From Dastarcus helophoroides (taxonomy: Eukaryota > Arthropoda > Insecta > Coleoptera > Bothrideridae): DNA of 64,000 nt. The notes beneath the pieces are model-generated. The model saw nothing but the letters and a program-made list of their open reading frames with translations. It did not search any database and was not told the origin of the DNA. How positions within the stretch are numbered: position 1 is the first letter of the stretch; the number at the start of each line of letters is the position of its first letter. The position numbers were made by a program, and so were the translations under genes. This document shows positions 34,901-46,567 of the stretch, one piece after another. The stretch lies in NCBI GenBank assembly GCA_028583605.1, contig CM053331.1, forward strand, positions 35,108,783-35,172,782. The letters are read 5' to 3'.

Positions 34901-37900
34901 TCTTGAAGTAGAACTCAAAAAATAAACTGATATTTCCTGAAAGTTTAATGTTTTCTCAAAATGGCCAGGGGATTTTTTAATATATCTATAATATAGAAAG
35001 AAAGTCAAAATATTGTGAAAAAGTCTGAATTTTGAACCAGTGCTAATGTAAAAATTTCTGAAAAATAAACTAAAGTCAGTAGGATTCTAATGCACAGACC
35101 AATAGGTTTGAACATTTATCAGATTCAAAGTTTGGAAACCAAAGACCGGTTTCGATCTTGTTAGATCTTGTCAGTTTGATATATCCAACTCGAATGCTAA
35201 CAAATGTTCAGGACAAGTAAGTACTAAAGAATTCACAGACGTTAAGCGTGTGACTCTTAGTACTACCACCTATTGGTCCATAGAGAAACTATCGCCATCG
35301 CCAACAATGTCGTATGCAAATAGAATGCTACCTAGACTACAAATTCATGCAGCCTGTTTCTCTATGGACCAATAGGTGGTAGAACTAAGAGCCACACGCT
35401 TGACGTCTGTGAGTTCTTTAGTACTTACTTGTCGGAACATTTGTTAGCATTCGAGTTGGATATATCAAACTGACGAGATCTAACAAGATCGAAACCGGTC
35501 TTTGGTTTCCAAACTTCGAATCTGGTAAATGTTCAAACCTATTGGTCTGTGCATTATTAGAATCCTTGTCTTCTGGGAACTTTTTCCTAGGGAGCAACCG
35601 CTTCGCTAGGTGGCAGTGTTGCAACTGTTGGTAGTTCAGCTACCTATGATTCACTACACACGCCTGGAGGGCTGCATGAATTTGTAGTCTAGGTTGCATT
35701 CTACTTGCATAAAATCAGTAGGTTCATTTTTTTTCAAAATTTCGACTTTAATCTTGACATTATTAAACTCGTCGTGAAAAGTTGTAAACATTTTATAAAT
35801 CATTTTTTTCTAAAAATATGAATTTAAAGTTGAAATCTCGTGATTAAAAGTAAAAAAATTCCTAATTAAAGTTGAAATTTGATAACTAAGTTAGAAATTT
35901 CAATATTTTTTTGGAGTTTTTACTTGGAAGTCGAAATTTGGAGAAAAAAGTCGAATTTTCGAAATCGTAATCGAAATATAAACAAATCAACTTCATAACA
36001 AAAAATTTCGAAATGTTTTATTATGAAATTAAAATATTTGAAAAAATTAAAAATTTTGAATCAAGCTGATGGGTTAAAATTATTAAAAAAATCCTGAATT
36101 TTTCAATTTAAAAATGCTCAAGTTTTGTGCAAAGCTCTAGAAGAAATTAATAAAAATAACTTATTAAAAAATGTTTTCTCAAAATAGTGGCTTATGAGAG
36201 ATTTTGATTTTTAGTAAAAGGCCTAACATTCAAAATTTTATTCAAATACCGAATTAAATTTTTAAATTCCAAAATCGTAAAACTATTATCACAAAATCCA
36301 AGTTTTTCTCAAAATTTGGTGTTAAATCTCAAAAAATCACTTGTATAAATTTTCAATTCTTCTCAAAATTTGATTTTGTTTTCAAAATGGGGAGTTTAAG
36401 CTTGAAAAACTTGCAAATTTCAACATTTTTTAAATAAAATTTAAACATAAGATTAAAATTCGAAATAAAAAAAAAATTTCAAGAACAGCTTAAATTTTTT
36501 TTTGGAAACGAAATCTTAGATTTAAAAATCAAAATTCTGGAAAAAATTCGAATGAATTTAAGGTAAAATTTTTAAGGTTTAGAGTGGAAATTCGAGAATG
36601 AATTCGAAATTTTGGGAACTTCTTCATTTAAAAATGTTATACTCTTTCCGAATATCCTGAACCTATTTTTTTTTATTTCGACTGATATTTCAAAATGTTT
36701 GTTTTTTGTTAATTGTGAGTTTTGGTCTGTTAATGCCTTTTTTAGAGTATTTTACCTTTTTGGTGTCTTTTTTAGCTTTTCGTTTCTGCCTAATTTAACA
36801 TTTTGCTCACCTTTTTACCTTACTTGATTGTGCTTAAAATCCGGTCTCTAATAATAAAAAATGGCGCCAAATTTGAACAATAAAACATCCTTGCATTTTA
36901 GTACGAAAATAAAATGATCCATTAAAAATGGTTTTTAAAAAGGTCGCACATCTGGAAAGTTCAGTTCTATCTAGTGTGAAGTCAAAAAATTTCGGGGGGG
37001 GGGGCTGCAGCCCCCTAGCCACCCCCTGGTTACGGGCCTGTACTGAACTATGAACATTTGTGGTAGTTGAATGTTTTGTTGAAACTTATAAGTTGTAACC
37101 TACTTGTAAATGCTCTATAAAGGCGGCTACAGATATTTAAATGTTACTAACCTGATTTGATCCGTAAGGTCCACCAGATACGATTCCTTTTTCGACCCAA
37201 TATTGCCACGCGTGCTCTTGCCTACCACCATTGCAGCCACCTTCCCAACAGGAGACTAAATCGTCTGCCGAAAATCTAAAATTCACCGTACCGTTGGAAT
37301 GTATACAAACTCTGTCACTCATGGCTTCTACGGCACCAAACGCCTGAAAAGTTGATACCAGTGATAAACCACATTTACTTTTTCTTTAGAGATACTATCT
37401 GGTATCTCTCAGAAGATGATAGCTTGGCTATCGAAACGCATTAGAGCAACCATTGTTTTCTTTTTTAATCTTTCTTGGTTTCAGGGGACAAGATTTGTAT
37501 TTTAATTGTAGCAGTAGCTACTTATTTATATAGAAATAGACTTTAGTGAGCGAGAAGCAGATATCCTAAAATTACATGGAGTTTCTATGAGTATCAATAA
37601 CACTGGTTTCGACACACGAACTCTGGTGTGTAGTATTTGCACTACTTACCCCCATCATGAAACCGTACTTATTTTTTCCATCACACGCAGTTTTCTTGTG
37701 ACAAGATCAAATTCATTTTTGAAAATGTAGTCTTCCCAAATACTGTTCGTTTTTATTTAATTCCATAATTTTATCTTAAAATTTTTTATCAGAAATAAAA
37801 CAAATGATGATCATATTAGTTTTTCATTTAAAGTCTTTTTTATTATTAAAATTTGGGTACTTTTTATGTGAATACGACACCGGGGATCGAAAAAATCACA

Positions 37901-40804
37901 ATTAGGAAAAAGTTTGTCCTAGGCGTGGATCTTTAATTTGTAAATAGAAAACACTAAAGCATTTGCACTTGTAGAGCTCTCTGCTATATTTCTATCACCT
38001 CTTCATATTAAATTAGACTTACCAAAAATTTTCTAGAGGGGATGGGTCCCATTATAAATGGATTTTTAAATTTGAAAGAGAAATTCCCCAGAATGAGTGA
38101 AGTAGTAGTAAAAGTAGAACTTCAAATTAAGACAATTAATAAAAGACTCGTTGTTTAAAGAAAAATTAAATGTTTTGAAAAAATCAGCATGAAGATGCTT
38201 CAAAAATTTAATTGAAAATTTAATGGTTTACCATAAGAAAGACATCTAAAGATATTGGGTTAAAAAACTTTTATTGGAACATAAAACTTTGGGTTGCAAT
38301 ATGGGGATCAAGATTCATTTTTTAGTTTTATATTTCAAAGAGAAATTTCCCAGAATAAGTGAGGTAGTAGTAGTAAGTAGAAAAATCGGCATGAAGATGC
38401 TTCAAAAATATAATTGAAAATTTTTTGGTTTACCATAAAAGTGACATCTAAAGATATTTGGTTAATAAACTTTTATTGAAGTATAAAACTTTGGGTTGCA
38501 ATATGGGGATTAAGATTCGTTTTTTTGACACATATCTTGATTTTATTTCTACAAACTAGAGGGCTCTGGGGGGCTCTAAGTGATAAAGATTGATAATAGT
38601 TTCTTGCAGAGATTCCAATGATGGAAAAACTTTATCAGGGCAGATGAAATTCAAGGGTGTTGACTTACTACTACTACTTGATCAAGATGGACCGATTAAA
38701 AGTTAAATAATCTAGAAAAACTAAAAAACATTTTTTATGTTATATTTCTGGAGATCCATCATTTTTTAAACAGTTAACCAACAGATGTCGTGGGTGATGA
38801 AAATTTCAAATCTGCTTATTTTAAATGATAACAACTAACATTATTAAAAAATACAAACGAAAGTCCATGTGACATAACAAAACTTCAATTTTGTTGATCA
38901 GTGTAATTAATAACCCCTTACGATTTTTTATTTTTTTTATGATTAAAGTTTAATGTATCCTTTTCATGATGCTAAGTGGACTATTTCTTTATAAATATAA
39001 ATGACGTGGAAAGCCATCTATGAAGCACTTGCTGATAGATATACAGGGTGGACCATAAGTAATGGTACACAGAGCAATGGTGGATTTTTCGAATAAAAAT
39101 AATGTGATTTAGCTTCATTTACCTTATATCAAAGTTGATATTAACAGAGATACACGTTATTTTTATACGAAAAATCTACTCTTGCTCTATGTACTATTAC
39201 TTATGGTCCACCCTGTATAAAGGTAAAATTGTGTTAATATATTTGAATGTTCAAAGTTAATTTTACATATTTTGTATATCGACTCACTCAACGAAGACTG
39301 TAGTATATTTTCAATATTTAGATAATTCAATGTTTATTAATTTTATTTAACATTTCTACGACCCAGTTTAAAAATTCTTCATGGTAGACCCTTATTGACC
39401 GGAAATATTATGTTTTTTTTTTCAATTTATTTAACATTTCTTCGGCAGTAGTCACCAAGAACATATAAGTTCGACCCACAAGTCTAGTTCAATGCCGGAA
39501 GGGGTATTAGCCCTCGGAGTAGTTGTTTCTTGTGGATCGGGCTTCATATTTAAATTTTTAACACAGTAAATTTTTAACACAGTAAATTGATGATGAAACG
39601 TCTATTCATGTTAAAATTTCTTTATTTCTCTTTCTTATATTTTAAAATTTTTTTTATTTTTAAGTATTTCTTCCTCATTGTTCCCTTTCCATGTTATGCA
39701 CTGCTGACGAGCTCAAATGAGAGCGAAACATCGATGTCCAGTGCTACAACCTTTTTATGTATTTTTTTATATTTTCCTAATTTATCAAAAAAAAGCAAAA
39801 TTTTTATTTTTTCCATATCTAATTTTTTGGTCTCCTATTTTTCATTATTCCTATTCTATGTAAAATAAACTAACCACTTAATTTGTAAACTGTCATGAAG
39901 TGACGTTTTCAATAAATTTAAATAACACGTAGTCACATTTCAAAAACTGTTTAGAAAATTGTCAACAAACCAGAAAAATTTAAATATTTCCAAACTGGGC
40001 CAAAGAAATGTTAAATAAATTGAAAAAAACCAGTTTAAAAATATTTAAATTTTTATTGTTTATAGACAATACTCTAAGACAGTTTTTGAAATATGGCTAC
40101 CACCATGAAAAATAAATAATTTAAATTAAAGTGTTTAATAATTAGGAAAAATCAGTACATTGAAAACGTATTTTTTTTAAATATCTTAAAATTTGCTACG
40201 CAAATCTAAAATTTAGATAATGTGACAGGTTTCTAATATGCAGTAATTCAAAATAGACAAGATCAAAGACTAAAACGTATACAAATATAAAAACTGGAAA
40301 TAATAATTTTAATTTACAAGTTACGAAAGTTTTATTTTCATATTACAATTTGAAAATTAAAAAAAAAAACACCGTTTTAAGTTTTCACTTCTGTCGTTAG
40401 CCCCCATATCTGCCCAAATTTTTTAATAAGAGTATGTCTGGTTGCCGAATCCTCTCTTTCAACAATTCATAACTTACCCAACATGACCCGCAGGATCCTT
40501 GGTCCCTTATCTCTCTTATAGTTGGACAATGAGGCCAGTGTTCTCGGGCATCGAAACTAGCAGGAATTTCAACTCCTTCCAGATTATGCGTGTGTATGTT
40601 CGGTACATTCTGTTCGTCTTGAGGAAGGTTGCCCATCAAATTTTTAATGTACTTCATAGGGGTATCACGGTGAAAATTTCTGCCAGCCTTCCAGGAGGAT
40701 TGGGCGTCATTTATCGATTGTATGAATTCATCGCTGAGAGGGTGAGGGGTTTTACACCCAAAAACAATCGCTATAGCGACCAGTAATATCACGAGATATT
40801 TCAT
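31793..40804 (-). CDS. Cathepsin B-like cysteine protease, gene B (4 coding exons, 330 aa)
   Basis: Paralogue of gene A in the same orientation. Coding exons on the minus strand are 40804-40478, 37343-37152, 32320-32053 and 31998-31793, all GT-AG, with the same phases as A. Signal peptide 1-16, propeptide to about 79, catalytic Gln102, Cys108, His276 and Asn296 all present. Differences from A: the CCYSCGMGC cluster is reduced to CWEGGC (141-146), losing the small C-x3-C disulfide. The occluding loop reads [14 protein letters not shown] (183-196) with a single His and two extra residues. The S2 position equivalent to human Glu245 is Arg322. It should be an active endopeptidase with reduced or lost exopeptidase activity and altered P2 preference; this is inference from family knowledge. 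Introns of 3134, 4831 and 54 bp hold transposons. Confidence 0.93.
32053..32320 (-). CDS. Gene B coding exon 3
   Basis: 89 codons plus one base, from [13 protein letters not shown] to VNYKT. It contains the modified occluding loop. Donor GTAAGT. Confidence 0.92.
32352..33505. mobile_element. PIF/Harbinger-like non-autonomous element Y in gene B intron
   Basis: Perfect 45-bp TIRs (32352-32396 and 33461-33505, beginning GGCCTAGCGCTGACATGC) flanked by TAA on both sides (32349-32351, 33506-33508), the typical Harbinger target. Subterminal repeats of the TIR motif occur inside. A short + frame [20 protein letters not shown] near 32490 may be a transposase N-terminal remnant. Confidence 0.8.
35084..35714. 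mobile_element. Foldback element F1 nested in X copy 2
   Basis: 631-bp insertion, absent from X copy 1, flanked by the perfect 8-bp duplication TCAGTAGG (35076-35083, 35715-35722). Arms of about 205 bp (35085-35290 and 35354-35562) are inverted copies. A second, shorter inverted pair (35311-35353 with 35671-35714) makes a compound palindrome. The right arm carries an intact hammerhead core. Confidence 0.85.
35466..35504 (+). ncRNA. Hammerhead ribozyme motif in F1
   Basis: Stem I CAAA/TTTG, core CTGACGA, stem II GATCT-AACA-AGATC, GAAA, palindromic ACCGGT as stem III, then C as cleavage base (GTC). The equivalent in the left arm (minus, 35140-35178) has CTGACAA, a change at an essential core G, so only the right arm is complete. 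Confidence 0.7.
37152..37343 (-). CDS. Gene B coding exon 2
   Basis: 64 codons from [13 protein letters not shown] to GGPYGSNQ, three codons shorter than in gene A because of the missing cysteine-loop residues. Donor GTTAGT, as in gene A. Confidence 0.92.
37394..37500 (+). repeat. H-family repeat H5 in gene B intron 1
   Basis: Contains CAGAAGATGATAGCTTGGC, GAAACGCATTAGAGCAACC and TTTCAGGGGACAAG. The core is altered (CAGAAGA, ACGCAT), so no active ribozyme is expected. Confidence 0.65.
37501..38070. other. Intron 1 of gene B, unannotated part
   Basis: No coding sequence or bounded repeat recognised. Confidence 0.4.
38072..38525 (+). repeat. Direct tandem duplication
   Basis: Two diverged copies (about 38072-38318 and 38328-38525) share GCATGAAGATGCTTCAAAAA, GGTTTACCATAA, GACATCTAAAGATAT and AAACTTTGGGTTGCAATATG. 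Confidence 0.8.
39042..39217. mobile_element. Mariner-type MITE (176 bp)
   Basis: TIRs TACAGGGTGGACCATAAGTA on both ends with TA duplication at 39040-39041 and 39218-39219. The interior is partly self-complementary; no coding sequence. Confidence 0.8.
39376..40029 (+). mobile_element. Hammerhead-bearing repeat R2 in gene B intron 1
   Basis: 654 bp, flanked by the perfect 13-bp duplication CCAGTTTAAAAAT (39363-39375, 40030-40042). Same family as R1, but the CTTCATGGTAGACCC tail is at the left end rather than the right. Confidence 0.82.
39698..39744 (+). ncRNA. Hammerhead ribozyme motif, R2 copy
   Basis: Identical over all 47 positions to the R1 motif: GCACTG, CTGACGA, GCTC-AAATGA-GAGC, GAAA, palindromic stem III and GTC cleavage triplet, closed by CAGTGC. 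Confidence 0.85.
40045..40470. other. AT-rich intronic sequence
   Basis: Nothing recognisable between R2 and gene B exon 1. Confidence 0.4.
40478..40804 (-). CDS. Gene B coding exon 1
   Basis: 109 codons, the same length as gene A exon 1, ending after GSCGSCW with donor GTAAGT. The minus strand upstream of the ATG reads TTATTTTTTAG plus 12 nt, a predicted 5' UTR acceptor. Confidence 0.93.
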
Positions 40805-40976
40805 GGTTAAGGAAAACTAAAAAATAATGTGTGAAGCCATAATTTTGGTGCAACGGATTGGTCCTTGGTTATCTTCAAAATTGAAAAAAAAATCTTCTCC
40901 CCTGAAACCATAGCTTGGCTATCGAAACGCGTTAGAATAACCTTTATTGTGATTGTTAATCTTTCTTGGCTTTAGG

Positions 40977-43900
40977 CAGGGCATCGAACCACTATTTTTT
41001 TCGTTCCGATTTTTGCTTTTCGTTTTGGAAAAAAAAATCATATCGCTTCCGTTCTAGTTTTCGTTCCGACAAAAATAACGGTTATTTCCGGTTTTTGGTT
41101 CAGTTCCGGGTGACTCATTTTTTAATTTTTAAAAAGTTTTTATTCAAATTGATTTTCTAACATAATTCAGGAAATGTTCTCTCTCTTTTTTTAAATATTC
41201 TGGTAACTACTCTGGTAATGCTTAAAATTTAAAGAAAATATTTCTCGATTTTCCGAATTTGAAAATTTCACTCTGGATTCTGTGTTCATTTTGAGTTGAA
41301 ACTTCAAAAAACAACCTTGAACTATGTAAAAAAATAGCTAATACCCGCGCTTTCACTTATGTAAAAAAAGAGTAAAGATCCTTTGGTTATATACTTTCTG
41401 AAAGTTTCGATTTTTCAAGAATTCAATTTTTATTGAACATTTTGACTTATTTCGAAAATTGCGACAATAAAAACCCAATTTTTCACAAAGTCGATCTTTC
41501 CTCGTTCGACTTCCAAAATTTCGAAATTTCAACTTGATTTTTAAAATTTTGACTTTTTTCAAAATTTTGATTTTTTGAATATTCTAAATTCCTCAAACTT
41601 CTGCCTTATTTGTTTGGTTTTGTTTTTTTTTTAATATTTTACTTTTATAACTTTTACTCTTGTTAAAGATTTTATTTTATGAAAATTTCAATTTTATTTA
41701 AATATTTGGAATTGATCTCGAAGTTTGATTGTTTGACTTTATTTTTGTAAATATCAGAAACTTCAGACTCGTAATTTCATTTTTTTTGCAAATCTAACTA
41801 ATTTAAAATTCGATTTTTTCAAAACATTTGAATTGTTTTTAAAAATTTGAATTTTTTCAAAGTTTTAACTTTTTGCAAATATCGACTCTCTCGAGTCTTT
41901 GTTTTTTTTATTCAACTTTTTTTCAATCTTCACTTTTTTGTAAAAATTTTGGTTTTCTAAAAATGATTACTTTTTAAAAAGTCTGCCTTCGATTTTTATT
42001 GAAAATTCCTAAACATTTTTCGATTTCTTTAAAGCATTTCGTCTTTATATTTTGAAAACTTTGAAATTCAAATGTTCTTTTTTTAGCTTCCACTTTTTTC
42101 AAATGTTTATTTATTTTATTAATCGCAAGACTTTTTCAGTTTGACCTTTCTTTAAGATTTTAATTTATTTTCCAAATGTTGAATTTTTTGAAAATCTTTA
42201 CACATAATTTTGATCTTTTCTCCAAATTATTATATTTTTTCAAAATTTTGATTTTACCTTTTTATTTAATGGTGCTGAAAAACTAACTTTTGAAAACTTC
42301 TTCCCTGTTTTTTAAATTTTTGACCTTGGTCCAACTTTTGACAATTTCTCAAAGCTTTGGAAACTGAGATTTTTCTTAAATTTCAACTTTTTCTCTAGAT
42401 TTCGGCTTCCATGTAGTCAACTAAACTTTTATTTGAAAAATTAGATTTTCTTTTAATTTTTATTTTTTGAAATATTAAATTTTCTCAAAATATCGACATT
42501 TTTAATATCTTCCAAACTTTTTCAGAATTTAGAAATTTTTGAAAATTCCGATCTTTTATAATCAAAATTTCGACTTTTTCTCGAAGCTGTAACTTTTTCA
42601 GAGCTTGATTTGTTTGGAAAATTTCTTCATTTTTTAAAAATTTTGAATTTTTGTAAAAAAAAAAAAAAATTTCAATTTTTTTCAAAATTTTAGATTTTTT
42701 ATATTATGATTAGGTTGAAACATTTTTTTTAAAAACCTTTACCTTTTTTTGAAAATTTCCACTTTGGCTCAAACTTTTTACTATTTCTCGAGGTTTTAAC
42801 TTCTTTTTTTGATAATTCCGACTTTTTCCAAATTTTAACTTTTTTCAAAACTGCAACTTTTTGAAATATTTCAATTTTTTCAGGATTTTAATCTTTTTTG
42901 AAAATGTTTACCTTTTTTTCGAAGTTAAATATAGCTTCATTCAAAATTTGAAGTTTTTTCGAAATTTCCATTTTTTTTTCAAAAGTTCGAGTTTTTGTGA
43001 TAACTTCGACATTTTTTCAAAATTCGCCCGTTCCAGAATTTTTTTAATTTTGCTGAAGAATCTAATTTTTCAAATTACCAATTTTTAAATTTTGAACGAA
43101 TTCTACAAAACGAGTTTAAGACTTATCTAAATTTCGATTTTAAAGCTGCCTAAATTCAAAACAATCTGAAAAAAAATCGCAGCTTTGAGGCTGAAGTCGA
43201 AATTTTATGAAAAAAGTTAAATATAACGTAAACAAAACCAGATAAAAATTGGAAGTTTAAATTAGACATTTTCTAACATGTCATCGTTTCAAGTTTACCT
43301 TCAAAATTTCGACTTCAATTTCAAAATCCTTTAAATTAAATTGGAATATGAATGTTGTATTTTTCTGCTGAAATTTTAACTGAAATTCCCAATTTCTAGT
43401 AAACATTAGTAATAGCGAGATTTTATCGCATATTTTGAGAAGAGAAAGCCAAATCCGGGAATTTTGGGAAGTTTTATGAAGTCGGCATCGTTAAAAAGCA
43501 TAAGAATTTGAAATTTCGAGAAAAAAATTGGCATCTTTAAATTAAAGTGAAAATTGAAGAAAAAAATTCAAGAAAACTCGAAACTTTTATTAATAACTTC
43601 AAAAAATAGGAGTATCAGATTATAAAAGCGAAAATCCAAGTTTGAGAAAAAAACCAATTCTGAGTGTTTGTTCTGAAAAGAAAGTTACAATTTTCGGAAA
43701 AATTCGAATTTGCAAATAAAATTGCCAAGAAACTGGGCTTCAATGAAAAAGACTCCTCTTGCTTGGGTCCATATTTACAATAGCACACAAAAAACTCAAA
43801 ATTCTAGAAAAGGAAAAGAAATATTTCGAGAAAAAGATCCAAATTTCAAAAAGGAGCCGAAAATTTTGGAAAAAAAATATTTAAGTTATACAACTTAAAA

Positions 43901-44450
43901 CTCAACTTGGCTTGAAATTTTGAGAAAAAAATTAACATTTTCTTAGAAAAAATGAAATTGCAAGTTTCTAATTAAAACAAAAAAATGTTGGGCGGCCGAT
44001 CACGCACGAAGTGAATATTCTTAGTATATAAGGGTTAATTTTAAGATTAGATGTTAGTTTCTCTCTGAAGATGACAGCTTGGCTGTCGAAACGCGTTAGA
44101 GCAACCTTTGTTGTGTTTTTTAATTTTTCTTGGTTTCAGGGGACAAGTTCTGTGTTTCAATTTTTGAAGATAACCAAGGACCAGTCCGTTCCATCAAAAA
44201 AAATGTTCTTTAAAGTAAACTCATAATTTTGAGATGAAAGTTGCATAAATTTGTGTAAAATTTTGAAAGGAAAATTTCTAAAAAAATTTTAAACTGTAGG
44301 GTAAAGTAAAAATTATTTTAAGAACATACAAATTCAACTAACCGAAATAAACCGTTATTTTTTCCGGTTCTGATCCGGTTTTCGTTCATGCAAAATTAAC
44401 GGGTTTTTTTCGGTTTCCGGTTTTCGGTTCAGTGCCGGTTCGAAGCCCTG
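40977..44450. mobile_element. hAT-like element V inserted into H6
   Basis: TIRs CAGGGCATCGAACC and CAGGGCTTCGAACC (right end inverted), followed by subterminal GGTTTTCGGTTC-type repeats common in hAT elements. The 8-bp duplication is diverged (GCTTTAGG versus GTTCAGGG region). Interior (about 41.1-44.0 kb) is T-rich then A-rich AAATTTCGA filler without a transposase. Confidence 0.7.
44061..44101 (+). ncRNA. Hammerhead-ribozyme-like motif, H7 copy
   Basis: Stem I CTCT/AGAG, CTGAAGA, one extra T, stem II GACAGC-TTG-GCTGTC (6 bp), GAAA, palindromic ACGCGT, then T. It lies in a + strand H-family unit (about 44040-44190) inside element V. Confidence 0.55.
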
Positions 44451-44487
44451 GTTCAGGGAGCAAGATTTGCATTTCAATAATGTGTGA

Positions 44488-44950
44488 TTACAAAAATAAA
44501 ATATAGTTGAAAAATGGAGTTAGTCTAAATTATTTTAAGACAAAAGAAAAAGGTTTCATTAAAGAAATAAAAAAGGAACATCTTTACGATGTTTCCTAAT
44601 GGTCAAATTTTTGTGACAAAACTAAAAAAAGCTTAAGAGTAGGAAGATCCTTTAAGGTTCTTTATTTGATTTAGAAAAATGTACGAAATTTTTATATTTT
44701 CTTTAAATTTTCCGGTTTGAATTTGAAGAGAAAAAAGAACTATTTTTTTTTCTATTAAGACGGGAACATTTTTTCACGTTTGCTGAAAACAGACCTCAAA
44801 AAAGCCGAAAAAATGTTAAATTTTGACAACAATTTAAACACAGTAACAGTCTTCAATAACAGAAAATTTAATTTAATAAAACACTAGCAAAATAATATAG
44901 AAACTAAAAACTTGTTCATGCTTTGTTTTTTTTTAATAAAATGTAATACT
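44488..44950. other. Gene B 5' UTR intron, proximal part
   Basis: AT-rich with no recognised feature. Confidence 0.4.
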
Positions 44951-44954
44951 TACG

Positions 44955-45225
44955 TTTTTTCTCTCAAATAATACAATTATTATTCATACACTCTATAAAT
45001 ACTACTTTAAGACATAAACAGAAATCGTGATATTTTTATTTGGTACCATAAAATTTATCATTATTATTTATTTATCACCCTCTCTTGATGAATCAGTGGA
45101 GTACTACTATTACAAATCATTAATAATAAATAATAATAAATAATTATTCCTGAAATTAAGAAAAAAAATAACTCCACAGTCAACTAAATAGGTCTGTTAT
45201 TTTCTTCATAATATATTACAGAACC
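44955..45225 (-). promoter_or_regulatory. Promoter and 5' UTR exon of gene B (predicted)
   Basis: The minus strand has two TGATAA sites (45055-45060, 45072-45077), CCAAATAAAAATATCACGA, AAAGTAGTATTTATAGAG as core A/T element, TATTATTTGAGAG and a splice donor GTAAGT after 44954. Homologous to the gene A block and, more closely, to the inverted copy at 58832-59031. Confidence 0.65.
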
Positions 45226-45229
45226 TAAT

Positions 45230-46567
45230 GAACTCTTCATTAAATAAAGACTAAAACACCGAACAAGCTGCATTTTTCATGCTGAGAAACTAAAGAAATG
45301 TTATTTGCAATTTCCACGCTCTTTTTGGTACAAAAACAAACCATTTGCTGGATGTTTTTATTCTTTTCTTCCAGTTCTACAAGTTAGGAGTTAGGTTATC
45401 AGTAATATTCATTCTATGAAGACCAAGATTGTTTTTTAAAGCAAACCCAATGTAGTAGATACTTTGTAGAAGATCACTTATTTATCTTTGAATCGTCTTT
45501 GCTTCAAGACGTCATAAAAAACTGCCAAATTTGACTTTGAAAAAGTGAAAATTAAAATGGAAAAGTCCAATGAATGATAAAAAAATACTTGGTGTGTATC
45601 TCTGGAGGGGGAGAGAACACTTTTTAAATATTTGGTTGATTTAATGAGAATGAATAACCAATTGGGTCTATAACTTTGCTGTTTTTGACTAGGTTTCTTA
45701 AATTTTGATTATTATTTTTTGCTCCTCTATGATGATATCACGTTAAATATCGAGTAAAACAAGAAGAACCAATTTCGCAGAAAACGAAGTGTATGCACTT
45801 TTGCACCTATTGGTTAAGAACAAAGTGAAAACATTTTCCAAATTTAAATTTTCATCAAATTGCAATATCTTACATACGCCACTGATAATATGAGCCACCG
45901 GTGGTCTTTCGTAAAGTTATTTTTGTCCTTTTTTTTATTTATTTAGTGCACAATTATTATTCACGATGACAATTATTTTTAAAAAAAACGTGAATCATAA
46001 AACCATTCACAGTAAAAAACGTGTATCAAGACAAATGTGTATTACCTTTTTACTTACAGATTATTACTTAGCATATAGGAATGGTGAAAATAAATATACA
46101 AGGTATTAAAGAAAACCAAAGATTTATTAGGGTTTAATAAAAATAATAGGACACATACACAGAATTAAATGTGGAAATATTTTAATTTAATATTTTGCAG
46201 TCATTGTTTAGAATTGTACACAAAGTACACATAAACCAACGGACTGAAATAAATGTCGGTTTTCAGGGACGAATGTTGGAGATAAGAGCAATTTTGAAAG
46301 TATCAAAATGGTGTCATTGTTTGGAGAAAGTTCTCCTCAGGGACTTAGTCGCTGGTGCTCCTCTATTCAAAACGCAAGATTAGGCTTGATTTGGTGCAAA
46401 ATTACCAGTGATGTAACTAGTTTTATGGCGAAAAGTCGAATTTTTTGCATTTGCCGATAATACCGAGTTATTTACATCATACGATACATATTATGCCTAC
46501 ATTACTTGATTTTTAAGAAGTTTTGTTTTGAGGGTGGATAGGGGCCCATTGGCGGTACATTTTAAAA
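45230..46567. other. Intergenic sequence without recognised features
   Basis: AT-rich intergenic DNA. The 62-codon + frame at 46195 shows no motif I recognise and is probably chance. Confidence 0.4.

Larger units (their letters stand above)
33537..37040. mobile_element. TIR element X, copy 2, in gene B intron
   Basis: TIRs CAAGCCCGTAACCAGG and CAGGCCCGTAACCAGG (right end inverted), flanked by TGCTGAAC (33529-33536) and TACTGAAC (37041-37048), an 8-bp duplication with one change, as in hAT elements. Both ends carry G/C runs (CGGGGG, GGGGGGG). Interior non-coding. Disrupted by foldback element F1. Confidence 0.8.
40835..44475. mobile_element. H-family repeat H6, split by element V
   Basis: Flanked by the 12-bp duplication AATAATGTGTGA at 40823-40834 and 44476-44487. 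The left part (40835-40976) has TGGTCCTTGGTTATCTTC and GAAACGCGTTAGAATAACC. The right part (44451-44475) is the usual end CAGGGAGCAAGATTTGCATTTC. The insertion lies 20 bp upstream of the gene B start codon, within the predicted 5' UTR intron. Confidence 0.75.

Noticed and set aside
40977..44450. Element V first considered a second gene B intron with hidden exons.
   Set aside because: No splice-consistent coding segment; TIRs at both ends explain it as a transposon.
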